The notes beneath the pieces are model-generated. The model did not search any database. It saw nothing but the letters and a program-made list of their open reading frames with translations, and was not told the DNA's origin. Below are positions 13,371 through 24,665 of a stretch of 64,000 nt of DNA, in pieces. The stretch spans positions 55,669 through 119,668 of the forward strand of contig JADNYV010000109.1 in NCBI GenBank assembly GCA_015501055.1, given 5' to 3'. The translations under genes and the position numbers were made by a program. Numbering within the stretch: the first letter of the stretch is position 1; each line of letters begins with the position of its first letter. The stretch comes from Mucidula mucida (taxonomy: Eukaryota > Basidiomycota > Agaricomycetes > Agaricales > Physalacriaceae).

Positions 13371-14060
13371 ATGAGCGACCTTTCTAAAGTTACAACGTAC
13401 CATCAGACAGAGTGCTCAGTGCTCGACGTGGACCTTGATGATTTACTGTTGGACATCTATAATGATCCTGAACGTAAGGAGCGTGTCCTCCCGCGCTTTT
13501 ACCGCTGGAGGCACAAGAAGTCAATTCTACAACGTTGGCGCTCCAGGTCCTCGTAGACTTATCGGATTGAAGGATCGTGCCTGCACCGGGCGTCATGTAA
13601 AGGTACGCGTCACCTATGCATGCCATTAACGCTTGACTGACCATGACTGTTTCGAAGCCGTACTGCATTCAAAGTGTACGTCGACGGCATCCACAACCTC
13701 AGATCTTCATCTCAAACGTTATCCCTGTAAATTCTCTATCCCGACTCGCAAGAACGTCGGCCGCGCCACTTTCTAAATGGCGACAGCGCAAGTTGTCAAG
13801 AACAAACTGGCTCATTTCTGTTGAGTGATGTCGGCAAATGCCTTTCTCTAAAATTGGAAGTAACGAACCAAATCACAGGGTCATCGGGATGCAGCGGGTC
13901 GTTTTTCATTCTCTTATCTATGCCGCCGACCGATGTCGATATGTATACTTGGATCAGTTTCAACGACACGTCTCGACCCACCCCTACGGTTGGCTTTTTC
14001 CCGTATGTTCTCGACGATGGGATGTTCACTGTAACCATCACAGGACCAGTCAAGGACTAG
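13371..14060 (+). CDS. Possible small multi-exon gene, unresolved
   Basis: The ATG at 13371 opens a 61-codon frame (MSDLSKVTTYHQTECSVLDV...), and 13800-14060 holds a protein-like frame with LSDVGKCLSLKLEVTNQ, MPPTDVDMYTWISFN and a clean end GMFTVTITGPVKD before TAG. An intron with GTAAAT at about 13727, a CTAAAT branch and GACAG near 13786 would lead into the last exon. I could not join the 5' exons with certainty. No known domain is recognised; the last exon has a beta-strand-like pattern. It could be a real small protein or a remnant. Confidence 0.3.
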
Positions 14061-14475
14061 CATACGAAGAACGAGATACTTATCTTTCGCTGTTGGTTCC
14101 ACAGATCGTGTAACGACTTGAACTGAACTGAACGATTGACACACCATCAGTTGTTTTCAAGGTTTGTTGCAAACGTTCGGTGCGGTCCTTGGTCCAATAA
14201 GCCCGGAGGGTAACCGCGAGTTGTACCTGATACTTCCTGAGTGCTACTTATGCGTTTGTTCTCAGGTCACGATCTTCGTCCCATCCTTCTATCTAGCCCG
14301 CCGCTTGGTAGCGGTCCCGAACCTCTCATCCTTGCACCCGACACCCGTCTCGCTTAACTCGTTCGGCGAGGTTTCTCTGGTCCGACGGAATCCGACGTGG
14401 GTCAGGTCTCTCCCATCATAGGTGTGCGTTTGCCACGAATTGCTCACACGATAGCTCAATGTGCTTGTCCTTCAG
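14061..14475. other. Upstream region of the methyltransferase gene
   Basis: About 415 bp with no gene. It is C/T-rich towards 14470 and ends in TTCAG just before the ATG at 14476, which could be a 5' UTR intron acceptor. Confidence 0.35.
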
Positions 14476-17400
14476 ATGTCTTCCCGAGCAGCATCAGGAC
14501 GTAAAAAACTCGCCAAAGCGGCGTCCAAGGACGCGAAAAACACGCCTGCGCCGCCAACGCGTCACTCTGGGAACAGCCTTTCCTCGCCGCCAATCAAACA
14601 GTCGGTTAGTTTGAGTCCATCATCCACCACTCACGAATCCTGATAGATACTTCCTGTGCTAACAGACTTTCGTCGTCGCTAATCCCTCCCCATCTGTGTC
14701 AAATACCTTTGATCCGCTGCTGTCGAGTGAAAGCTCTTCCGCGCACCATGACCGACCCACATCCCCTGCCATAAATGCTGATGAAAATCGACTCAGGTCG
14801 CCGCTGAGGATGTTCTCCGGACGTTCGTCAGGAAGCACCTCCTTGCCCCAATCGCCTCTGAGAATGGAGTCGTCTTTATCGCCCTCAGTAGAGCACGCTT
14901 TACAAACGCGTGTACCCAATGCGACCGCGCACGGCGTTCAACCCCCGCGCCATTCACCTCTACCGCCTCCGTCACCGAGGTCAGCGTCCTTATCGGCTCT
15001 GGATGAACAGTTTGCGTCGCAGTCCGGTTCATCCTCGTCTGGATCATTTGCCTCCTCGCACAGCTCACCCTCTTCTCTGCGTGCCAACGCCCCTTCATCC
15101 ACATTCTCCTCGTCCTCAGGCTCGACTGATTCTCAGACCTCGCCTACAGCCTTCGTTTTCCCTTCTTCTCGCTCTCGAGCGCACCCGAATTTGACTGCGT
15201 CCGGAAAGGTCCCGAAACTCAAACTCAAATCCAAAAAGAATAAGGGCAAAGAAGCTCAGCGTGCCTCGTATTCGTCAAGTACCACAAGTGGATCCTCAGG
15301 CGCCACCGCTCACAACCCCCATCCCCTTACCTCCTCCCCGGAGCCTCAGTCCCGTGCATCTGTACCTCCGCGCATTTCCTCCCTAACTTCGACTTCCCCA
15401 ACTTGGCGAACTTCGAGTGATATGTCGTCGGGATTCGTCTTTCCTTCATCGCGCTCTCGGGCGCATCCGAGTGGGCCCCCATCTAAGCTGAGATTGCCGC
15501 TGACGAAGAAGAAGTCCAAATCTAGCAGTACTGGTAGTTCATCAGCAGAGGTGGCACTCTCTGAAGGAGAACCCTCGCGTTCCCGCTTCATGGGAATCCC
15601 AATCAACAAGAAGAAGAAACTGGCTGATCCAGTGTTCCCTGCGAGTGTTAGTTTCAACGGTGCCGATGCATATTCTCCAATGCGGCGTTCTTTCGATGAT
15701 GTATCATTAATTGGATCTGGCTTTGGGCCATACGAGGAGTCCATCCGTTCAAGCTGGACGCCGACGCCTTTCGCGACCAAGCGAGACGTCTACCCTTTGG
15801 ACCCCTACGACGGAGTACTAGTGGAACAGTAAGGTTTTTTGCGCTGTCTGCATGCTTTGATACCTAACTAAATTTGCAGAGATCGTTTGACCACAAGTTT
15901 GTTACGACGGCTGAATGCTTGCGACAGTCCATCTTTCCATCATTACGGGACCAATCCTCCAGTATCCGTTCTCGACCTTGGTTGTGGACAAGGGGATTGG
16001 GTCCTAGATGCAGCCGCGACATGGAAAGGCTACGGCACTCGAGTTACAGGCTTTGATATGGTCGACATCACAAGATCATTACGTCCAGCCGCCGCTAAAC
16101 ACGGTGTCCTTGATAATATTCAATTCGTGCGAGGGAATTTGTATGTGGTGTCTTTCTTATCTCTAGCAGCCGAACCAGCTAACCCATCTAAACCTTAGTC
16201 TTCAGGACGCACTGCCATTTCCGGACGAGTCTTTTGATCTGGTGCGCATGGCAGGCCTGACATATGCTATATCCTTTGAGAGATGGGAGTTTGTGCTGAA
16301 GGAGGCATGTCGCGTGCTCACCGTAGGTGGGCGCCTGGAGATGATAGACGACCATATATTTTTCCCTTATGGTCGTGCTCCACAGGCACCTCATCCGTAC
16401 GGTACGATCCCTGAGGAGGGCGAGGACGATCCATCTGATTCTGCGACACTGAGTGCGGGGCGCCGGTCTACGCGACACGGCCCCACGCCATCGGCATCCA
16501 CGACCGTTGTGCCTGTCGACCTTGAGGCTGATCAATGGATTGACCAGGCTGGTGCTGCGCGTGAATTGGAGTCTCTGTTCGAGCACATGCACAACATGAA
16601 ATTTGGGATTCATTTGTGTCCGACGCAGTTCATTGTGGACATGATGGAGCAGGTGCTAGGACACGCAAATGAAATACGCACTATGCACTTGACGTTGGCA
16701 CCGCCCAATCCGGGCTTCGAGGCGACTGGCAAGGAGGGACATTCTGCTTCTCCGACGGACGAGGGAACGCATCCACTACTAAACGCGCCAGGTCTAATAC
16801 TCTGGCCGTCTACGTTTATACCTATGACGGGACCTGAGATTGAATTGCATGCGTTGAAGCATCCACGGGTACTTTTATCACTCAAAACCTCTCTAGTGGA
16901 ATATGCGCTAGAAATCGCAGATGAGGACCAAGTAGATGAAGCCGCCGTCAAAGAGTCTTTGTGGGAGTACGAAGGGTATGTGTCTAATATTTCATTGTGT
17001 GTTATTCTCATGTATCTGCTACTGCAAGGTTCTTGCGCGAGCGGTTTAACCCACCGCAATTCACACATTCTGCTTCACCATTGATTTCACCAAGGCCCGT
17101 CAGTTCACACGAAACGGCTTCTATGTGGCATTCGCGACATGGATCGCAGGGGTCTGTATCCTCTGTTTCTTCCGAAGGACGTGATGCTCTTCAGGAATAC
17201 CAGACGTTCGTTCACGCATTGTACTACTCCTTCATCCCTCTAACTCATTCCGTTCCTTCACAGCCAACTTCGCGATCACATCATATGGGAAAATGATTCT
17301 GGCTCGGACGAGTCCGTACCACCTACGCCCCGCCAATCCGTCACCCCCACGCGGGAGTTCGAGATTTCAGACGACGCGTCGTCCACTGCTCACAGTATCG

Positions 17401-17570
17401 CTTCGCTTCCCAGTTTCTCGGCCTCTGGACAATCCTTTGTGACAACAGCAACATCGATGCATGTCCCGCCACCCCCAGACTATTCAAAATATGAGCAGAC
17501 GCATATCAGAACATTTCATGTGTTTGAAGCGATCAAGATGGACGAGACGCTTTTGGGTGCGGCCATCTAA
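14476..17570 (+). CDS. SAM-dependent methyltransferase with long Ser-rich N-terminus (937 aa)
   Basis: Six exons in perfect phase: 14476-14604, 14666-15828, 15880-16140, 16199-16975, 17029-17205 and 17264-17570. The first ~450 residues are Ser/Pro-rich and probably disordered. They contain a repeated block, FVFPSSRSRAHP followed by a lysine-rich stretch, at two places about 90 residues apart, near the middle of exon 2. The class I methyltransferase domain begins around residue 460: SVLDLGCGQGDWVLDAA (motif I, SAM binding), GFDMVD (acidic loop), LPFPDESFDLVRMAGLTYAI and the post-motif VLTVGGRLEMIDDH. The C-terminal third, ending ...KMDETLLGAAI, is again low in known motifs. The substrate is unknown; large methyltransferases of this layout are common in basidiomycetes and mostly unassigned. 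Lys-rich patches could direct it to the nucleus or bind nucleic acid (inference). Confidence 0.88.
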
Positions 17571-17907
17571 TAAGTTGTAATGAATGTATATCGCTGTATA
17601 TTGTTATCCGTATTATCATTATACTTGTGGATTGAAATCCAAGTGCTGAGTGGTGCCTACTATAAAAGACTTGATATGTTGGCTGACTTCGGGAGACCAA
17701 GAAGTGCCTAATCGAACCCGAGCCTCACGATCCGGACCGCGTACTTATCTTTCTTGTCTTCAAACACTCACGGTCTACGATCTTGACGCCGTTGTCTTTA
17801 ACGACGGCCACAACAATCATGACCTGTTCAGGGGGACATGTTGCCGGCATTGCGGACAGGATGTTCAATCGGAGCTTGCAACCCACCGTCCGCGACGCTT
17901 TGACTTG
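17571..17907. other. Intergenic between methyltransferase and hydrolase
   Basis: About 340 bp holding the 3' UTR of the methyltransferase and the promoter of the hydrolase. An open frame extends upstream of 17908 to 17650 but looks unlike protein. Confidence 0.35.
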
Positions 17908-19224
17908 ATGATGATGGACGTGCAGAAGTCAGTTATTGAGACGAGCCTCTCTGGCACTCTTCTCAAGTCTGTCATCAACAAATACACCCCTCGACGAACC
18001 GTTCCTCCTGACAGCGAAGCACTCGTACTGGTCTTCACTCACGGCACAGGATTTCGTTCGTCCGTTGTATCATTCGTAATCCACAGCTGACGTGGTTCTG
18101 CTCCAGACAAGGAACACTGGGAGATCCCCATTCAACGCCTTTTCTCGTTAGCCTCAGAAAAGAACGGATTCTTTATACGCGAAGCCTGGTCGATAGACGC
18201 GCAGACTCACGGAGAATCGGCTGATTTGAACAGGGAGACGATATCCAAGGATGGATGGGAATATAGTCAGTCCCTTTTTTCTCACTGGAAGCACCACTGA
18301 CAGCTTTTAGCCATTGAGGATTACGCTGATGCCTGCTCGACATTATACAATACCCTCATAGCACCTACCAAACACCCAAGGGACAAAGTTGTCCTCATAG
18401 GTCACTCTGCCGGAGCCGCATCAGCGTCAGTACGACTTTTCTTGCCCTGTTGATGATTCATTGACGGACAGACGTCCCAGAGCGCTATCCACATCATTCT
18501 ATCCTGATCGAGCACCCTTTGACACCCTCATAATGGTCGAGCCAGCTATATGGACTGAAGACATGACAGGCATCGACACGCCCATCTACGAGCTCGCTGT
18601 CGTGGCCATCCCCGCGCGAAGAGATAACTGGCCGAGCAAGGAAGTTGCCCATCAGTACCTGACCAAGAGGGCTCCGTGGAGTATGTGGGATGTGCGTATG
18701 CTGGCTGTCTATGTTGTACGTTCGTGCCTATGTCTATATGCGTTTCGTGAGCTGATGGATTAACGAAAGGAACATGGTTTGAGGGTGGATTCTGAACGCG
18801 GAGGCGTCACCTTGCGATGCAGTCCGAAGGAGGAGTCGACACCTTTCCGGAATGCGGGCAATGGTATCGCGGCTGTCAGGGCCCTCGATAAGACTTCCCA
18901 GTATATGCCCGTGCATCTCGTCTATGGCGAACGAAACGATATGTTGTGAGTACGGTTGATTAGCGTCCCAAAGACGGTGGTATTAAAATTGTCTGGCAGT
19001 GCTCGCGAGAAACAAGATTCTCTCTTACGCGATGGTCGCAAATTTGTTTCGATAACTCGTGTTCCTGAGTGCGGCCATTTAGTGGGTTTTTTTGCAGTCT
19101 CTGTCTTCAGATAAAGTTCGAGTTGTTGTATTGCTAGATTCTACAAGAGGCTCCGGATGCACTCGCGGATGTTCTCTTTGATATATTGGTCGGAAGGCGG
19201 GTGGGTGTCTCGAGCAAGCTGTGA
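17908..19224 (+). CDS. Alpha/beta hydrolase with C-terminal peroxisome signal SKL (332 aa)
   Basis: Seven exons chain in phase: 17908-18055, 18107-18265, 18311-18425, 18472-18715, 18770-18945, 19000-19081 and 19150-19224. Fold landmarks are the oxyanion region FTHGTGF, the nucleophile elbow GHSAG, the late acidic segment VYGERNDM and the catalytic His in PECGHL. The last exon encodes APDALADVLFDILVGRR and ends in SSKL, a canonical PTS1, so the enzyme should be imported into the peroxisome matrix by PEX5. Related enzymes are yeast Lpx1 and fungal acyl-CoA hydrolases such as Alternaria AKT2 and Penicillium MpaH; the substrate here is unknown. The acceptor of the last intron (AAGAG|G) is not ideal. 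If that intron were retained the protein would end VSVFR without SKL. The start was chosen at the first of three in-frame ATGs. Confidence 0.88.
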
Positions 19225-20228
19225 CGATTCATGGTGAGTCTATTTTCTTTTCGGTATGCTTGAACTGACGTTCACATATTTCTAGTCTTGTACAATGATC
19301 TGTACCTCTAATACTACTGCTCTGAACACTTCGGTTGTATAAACTCATCAGCACAAGCTCGCAAAGACTACGTGGTATTATTTTAACACTTCGACGTCGA
19401 CGACGTGATACTGATGGACGCTAAGTCCTTCGAAAACAAAGTGTTTGATCGGCGACAACGAGCGTCATGCACCACGAACAAGTTTTTTTCAGACAATGCA
19501 CTGCCGTCAACTCGAGAGCTCCATCATCGTTCAAGTTACAGGAACTGTAAGCTTGTGAACGAAGTTTCATCGCGTTCCGCACCTATCTTACCGCGACGTT
19601 CCCATTCTCGTGCTGTATTTCGGCTACATCTACAAGGAGGCGGATTGTTATGTAGCCTTTGCTGGCAGGCCTTTGCTCAGGAGCAATACTTTTGGATTTG
19701 TTAGCATCGCCAACATTTCCTTGTCTCACCGTTCCTTGAGACTTTGAAAACCGGCGATGGGCTCCAGTGTCTTGTTCTAGACCCCAGACATTGACAATGA
19801 TGTGTCCTTGGCGGTTGGGAGTTACACTAGCTGGCTTGGAAGGAATAGTCGGATATGATCGATGCAAGTAGAGGCCAAGGCTTTGAATTAGGACGAGTTA
19901 GAATTGAAGAGAGAATGCCATTACATTTGTTTGAATGTTGCGATGTCGGGTATCATCAATTTTTGGATTCTAGACATTCCAAATTGAGAAGAGAGCGGGC
20001 TTCATGCCATCGCCTCCACCTCAACCCGCGACTCGCAACAGAGTTAATGCATGGGACAGAAAGGTGGCTCAACTGAAGCAGCACGTGCTCACCAGGGGAA
20101 CCAATTGCGGAGCTGCAAATTCTCGCGCGCTCTGGGACATTCTGCGTGTTCTGGTTCTCCATCACCTATAATTATGATACTCTCTACCGACAATCACACT
20201 TGAAACCTTGCCCACTGCCATCAGTGCC
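19225..20228. other. Intergenic, nothing recognised
   Basis: About 1 kb with short ORFs on both strands and no family match. Confidence 0.4.
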
Positions 20229-21004
20229 ATGGATACGCCTACAATGTCTACACCCACCAGCCCCCCCGCCGCGACTCTTCCTCCAAGGCCAGCAACAACG
20301 GCGAGCGTCACCTTTGGCTCGCCCGATAACTCTCTGTCGCACCTACCTATACCCAGGATCAGCTCGGTAGGCAACAACTTATCTGGATACGGTGGGCAGC
20401 GTAACGTTACTGGGTCGCGTGAGTCCTGCTAACGAGCTCACAGGAGCGGCCAGTGTATCGGCCAGTGCTCGTACCAGTTATACACGCGTAGACGAGGCAA
20501 TTACCGACCCTGACCCGATTGAGGACACAGCCGTCGCAGAGGACGACGTGCCGCACACCCCGCAGGTCGTTCTGACGTTCCTGCTCGTGTCTGGGCGGCG
20601 CCGCACGATGAACTTTGACCCTGCGCACACCGTAGGGCGCGTCAAGGAGCTCGTCTGGAATGCGTGGCCTGGAGGTGCGCTAAATTCCTTTATCTGTCAT
20701 ATATGATATCCATCCAACTCTGCTTCTATTAGACTGGCAAGACGAACGACCGCCTGCCCCCTCCTTTCTCCGCATCCTGCATCGTGGGAGAGTGCTGCAG
20801 GATGACGACGTTCTCAAGGGTATGTACCGTGTTGCGTCAGACCTTGTGATGTGAACGTCCCCACCCCCTCGCAGATATACCCTTTCCTATCGATGCTCCT
20901 GCGACGATTGTTCACATGTCATTCGTCCCGGTGCTCTCGCGGACGATGTTTCCAAGAAGGGGGACGAAGATATCACCTGTTCCTGTTGTTGTATCATTTG
21001 CTAG
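20229..21004 (+). CDS. UBL3/MUB-like membrane-anchored ubiquitin-fold protein (apparent 1-base frameshift)
   Basis: Ubiquitin-like protein of the Rad60-SLD_2/UBL3 type, expected at membranes through lipidated C-terminal cysteines. The N-terminal ~70 residues are Pro/Ser/Thr-rich. The fold is TPQVVLTFLLVSGRRRTMNF, VGRVKELVWNAWPGDW, PSFLRILHRGRVLQDDDVLK and DIPFPIDAPATIVHMS. Introns (52 nt from GTGGGC 20393, then GTGCGC and GTATGT donors) keep phase. After VHMS the frame runs on without family features. One base further, the other frame gives RPGALADDVSKKGDEDITCS and ends CCCIIC before TAG 21002-21004, the kind of cysteine-rich tail expected. A single missing base at about 20921 accounts for this. 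If the frameshift were real, the protein would lose its lipid anchor. Confidence 0.78.
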
Positions 21005-22668
21005 GATGGGGTGTGTGTATTATGTTGCTTACTTGGACAGCTCTACTCTTTTCTTTTGGTTTTGGACGTGCAAGGTTCTACGACGACGTTGAGGTTCGTT
21101 TCTTTCTCTATCGCCAATAACGGCCTAGGCTAGGGACATCGATGTATTGGCAAAGTAACTCCGTCGTATCGGAAAATTCGCGGGAAACAATAGAAGAATA
21201 TGGAGAGGAGGGCTTCTTGAATATTGCAAGTATTGCAAAGTCAATGGAGACTCATGCGTGTTGCCTCCAAGGGTGCGCTACTGCTGAGTTTTCGTCGCGG
21301 TTCAACGTGCTGAAAGGGCCGCTCCTGGTCTGAGAACATAGATTTTCCAAGCTGACGGCGATGTATCCTGGTTGTTCGGGGTCTTGAGGATGTCCATCTA
21401 GGTGGAGGCAATATCTCTCGTTCATCAGAGAAGAACTAATTCAATTGGCTACGCGAGGTGCAAGCTGAGTAGCATGCCAATTCATCAAAGGAAAACATAA
21501 TATTTACGTCGTAGAACAGAAGGTTGCAGAGGGCATCTGAACGAAGTGGTGATGATGGAAGTTTACATCTGGTCAGCAGATATTCTTGACGCATGCCTCG
21601 AACCCAGTGTCGGGGAAGAAAAGAAGCGAAGGTCGCCCCAGAAATTCAACAGGTTGACACCTTCACCGCCGCCGCCGCCACATACACACCGAACTTTTCA
21701 TTTGTACGCGATCTGCCACCAACCTCCCACCGCCCGCCACGCCGGGTCTCCATTATCACCATCCACCTCGAGATCAATGAGTTGACACAGCGTTATCTTA
21801 CTGGAATGCGTTGAACTTCGGTCAGGTATGATTGAAAACGTCGTACTATGTCAATACGCTGGAGGAGTTTACGACCGGACGATACATGCTTATGTAACAG
21901 TGAGATAGTTCTCTTCTGTTTGAAGCCCCCGTTACTGGGCAGAGTCATATCGCGCATCTCAATCTGAAGTTGAGGGCTTTGGGAAACTGACGTCGTTGGC
22001 AGACGAGCTCGTGAACGATGATAAGGTTTTGTGAAGATGTACTATGGTAAGCGCGCAGGTGGCGGTTAAAAATGCAATGAAGGTATGAACTTTGAAGTGG
22101 GGGAGGTTGTAGTCGCGTGACATGAATTGTGGCGTCGTCTCAAATCTTCGAGCCTGAAGGATTGGAAGCCCTTATCAAAACAACCTTTGAGGATGGTATT
22201 GTTTTCATGATTCGTATTTGTTGATGGGTGACTTTAGTAGCAAGGGGGGTACTTAAGACGAAGCATGCATTGAATTTCTTTGTCGTCGTGTGTTATTCAG
22301 TCATTGGCTACAATATAGAGTAACTCGATACCATACCTATTCAAAGCTAAGTAAGGAGTACAGTCTAATATTATTGACAACCCCCTCCGAATCGGTGCTG
22401 AGTATTGAACACTGGGTAAGCGGCGGTACCGCTCAGCTCAGCGCCGAATGTTAATCCTGCTTCAACTCACCGTTGACTCTCCGCAGAGTTTGATGTCTAG
22501 ATGCTCCCAAAGATGTTCTAAAGTCAGATTGACACTGATAACAAACGCTCCGGTAAAGGAAAAAATCAGCTGCCATCCGAAACGGGGTAGAGAGACAAGT
22601 TCCCACGCCTCCTCTTTACCTCTCCTCAAAACTACAGTCCTCCGTTTTTCCTCAAGTCTTGCTAGAGG
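21005..22668. other. Intergenic (1.66 kb), nothing firm
   Basis: Short ORFs only. A plus-strand frame at 21593-21814 (…VRDLPPTSHRPPRRVSII…) is weakly protein-like but has no partner exons or known match. The last 200 bp form the promoter of PEX13. Confidence 0.35.
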
Positions 22669-23745
22669 ATGGGCTCGCCACCCAAGCCCTGGGAACGCGC
22701 TAATGGCGCTGTCGCCGCCGCCGCCGCCACTACTGCGCCTACATTACCATCGAGCGCACCTTCATTACCGACCTCAAATACAGCTGCTGGCGGGAGCACA
22801 CCAGCGATACCCGAGCGGCCAGCAGCATTTGGGACGACAGCGACAGCGACGAACACGCTTGCGAACAGGTTTGGAGCTACTACTGGATACGGAAGCACTA
22901 TGGGGTATGGGGGATATGGCGGTGTAAACAGTTATGGCGGAATGGGATACGGCGGCATGGGTGGATACGGTTCGATGGGCACGTATGGCGGGTACGGGTC
23001 GATGTACGGCTCGTCGCCATACGGTTATGGCATGGGCGGGATGTACAACAACGGCATGGCGGGCATGATGGGTCCTGGAATGGGTGGTGGCATGGGTGGG
23101 CCGACGCTCGCGCAGTCGCTAGAGACAACGACGGCGCACACGTTCGGACTGCTGCACTCCGTCGTCCAGACGTTCACGGGCGTGGCGCAGATGCTGGAGA
23201 GCACGTTTATGGCGACACACTCGAGCTTCTTCGCGATGGTGTCCGTCGTGGATCAGTTCCAGCAACTCCGGGACGCGTTGGGCGGTGTTCTAGGCTTGTT
23301 TGGACTCTTGAGATGGCTGCGGTCGATGCTACCGGGCGCGCCACCGCCACCGCCATCGTTTGCAGCCCCCAGTGAACAGCAAAAGAAACTTGCCAAAAAA
23401 CCGCTCATAATATTCCTGTTGGCCATGTTCGGCATACCGTACCTTATTGCACGCCTCATTCGCTCTCTTCCGCCGTCTGCTGCCGCCGGTCTGCCTCCAA
23501 TAGATCCGTCGCAGCTTGTATTCGCCCGTGCCCTATACCCCTTCCCCGCGTCATCTCCCGCTGAGCTCGCTCTCACTGAAAACGAGATTGTTGCTATCAC
23601 TGCCAAGCTGATCAATGGGCAGGAAGTTGATCCACGGACAGCCGGAGATGGCGGTGAGGAATGGTGGAAAGGCAGGACCAGAGATGGACGGGAAGGATGG
23701 TTCCCAAGAAAGTGGGTTGAGATCCTTGCGAAGAAGGCGGAGTGA
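22669..23745 (+). CDS. PEX13: Peroxin 13 (peroxisomal docking protein), 358 aa
   Basis: Integral peroxisomal membrane protein; with PEX14 and PEX17 it docks the PEX5 and PEX7 import receptors. A single exon encodes 358 residues, normal for fungal PEX13. The N-terminus is MGSPPKPWERANG; PEX13 proteins typically open with a PPKPWE motif. It is followed by a Tyr/Gly-rich tract of YGGYGG and GMGG repeats (residues ~80-145). A conserved membrane region follows (TFGLLHSVVQTFTGVAQMLE ... FGLLRWLRSML; KPLIIFLLAMFGIPYLIARL). The C-terminal SH3 domain is FARALYPFP ... NEIVAI ... EEWWKGRTRDGREGWFPRKW. There is no frame break. The neighbouring alpha/beta hydrolase ends in SKL and would be a client of this import route, though the proximity may be chance. 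Confidence 0.96.
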   Translation: MGSPPKPWERANGAVAAAAATTAPTLPSSAPSLPTSNTAAGGSTPAIPERPAAFGTTATATNTLANRFGATTGYGSTMGYGGYGGVNSYGGMGYGGMGGYGSMGTYGGYGSMYGSSPYGYGMGGMYNNGMAGMMGPGMGGGMGGPTLAQSLETTTAHTFGLLHSVVQTFTGVAQMLESTFMATHSSFFAMVSVVDQFQQLRDALGGVLGLFGLLRWLRSMLPGAPPPPPSFAAPSEQQKKLAKKPLIIFLLAMFGIPYLIARLIRSLPPSAAAGLPPIDPSQLVFARALYPFPASSPAELALTENEIVAITAKLINGQEVDPRTAGDGGEEWWKGRTRDGREGWFPRKWVEILAKKAE

Positions 23746-24134
23746 ACGACAGTTTTGCCTAAATCGATGTCTTCGTTGTCATTATCACCTTTCAGTCTTG
23801 TTTCTGTAGCATAAACGCTGTAACAGTAATCACGTTTAGGGAGGCTCTCAACGCGTTGTCCAGTCCAAAGTTGATTATAGATATACATAATATATTTCAG
23901 TCCAGGTTGATATAAAGTACGCGAGAACAGTTACTACGATGTACACTAGTGTGTGCGCTGAAAATACAATTACAAGTACAACAGGCAAAGCAGAGCAAAG
24001 CGAAAACTCGAAAACAAAATATGATCATCAATGTCGTCTCACTCGACTCCATCAGTCCATGTGTGGCGCGAGGTAACCCTGCGCATATGGGACTCGCACT
24101 CTGGAAGCTGTGGTCCGTACGGCATGATATCTCA
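23746..24134. other. Convergent intergenic region
   Basis: About 390 bp between PEX13 and the minus-strand proline-rich gene, presumably both 3' UTRs; A-rich around 24000. Confidence 0.35.
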
Positions 24135-24665
24135 TCACCGCGTTCCCAGCACAAACGGTGCCCCCAGTCCGATACCCAGTCCCCGAGCGCAGCCTTCGTC
24201 GTCTCCGCTGCCAAATTCTAGACGTCTACTAGGCAGCTTCAGAGGACGCGATCTGCACACTGGCGCGGGGGCGACGGTGGGGGCGGATAGAGTACGGGCA
24301 TGGGGATGAGGCGGCGGTGTATGGGGTGCCGGTACGTCTAGTTCTATCGGGGACGCGCGCATAGGTGTAGGCGTATGAATGATGATAGGCGTCAGAGGCG
24401 GCGTCGGCGCCACGGATCTCTTGCGATGCGAACGTGGCTGTGGCGTGGCTGGTGCATACGGGGACGTAGACGGAGATGGATATGGCGTGAAGCGGTCACG
24501 GTGCTTCCTGGCGCGCGTGTCTTTCATTATGGACGGAAGGTGTAGACCGAGCGCTACACCATCTGAACCTATATAGCTGAGATGAGATGGCGTATTACCC
24601 AACGCAGAGCGAGCCCTTACCTGGGGGAGATACGTGGGCCGAGGATTGCACGGAGGAGAGCTCAT
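24135..24665 (-). CDS. Proline-rich protein of unknown function (176 aa)
   Basis: Open frame from ATG 24665 to a stop at 24135, with a Pro/Ser/Thr/Arg-rich low-complexity sequence (YPSPSTSPYAPATPQPRSHR; TPPLTPIIIHTPTPMRASP). No domain is recognised. A good GTAAGG donor follows LPQ and TATATAG lies 52 nt on, but splicing them shifts the frame unless one more C is present in the CCCCC just before the donor (24620-24624). Either the unspliced frame is used or this is another single-base deletion. Composition alone supports coding. Confidence 0.5.
   Translation of the reverse strand: MSSPPCNPRPTYLPQVRARSALGNTPSHLSYIGSDGVALGLHLPSIMKDTRARKHRDRFTPYPSPSTSPYAPATPQPRSHRKRSVAPTPPLTPIIIHTPTPMRASPIELDVPAPHTPPPHPHARTLSAPTVAPAPVCRSRPLKLPSRRLEFGSGDDEGCARGLGIGLGAPFVLGTR

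Noticed and set aside
20419..20444. A 25-nt intron from the GTGAGT at 20419
   Set aside because: Too short for splicing. The donor GTGGGC at 20393 gives a normal 52-nt intron in phase with the same acceptor.
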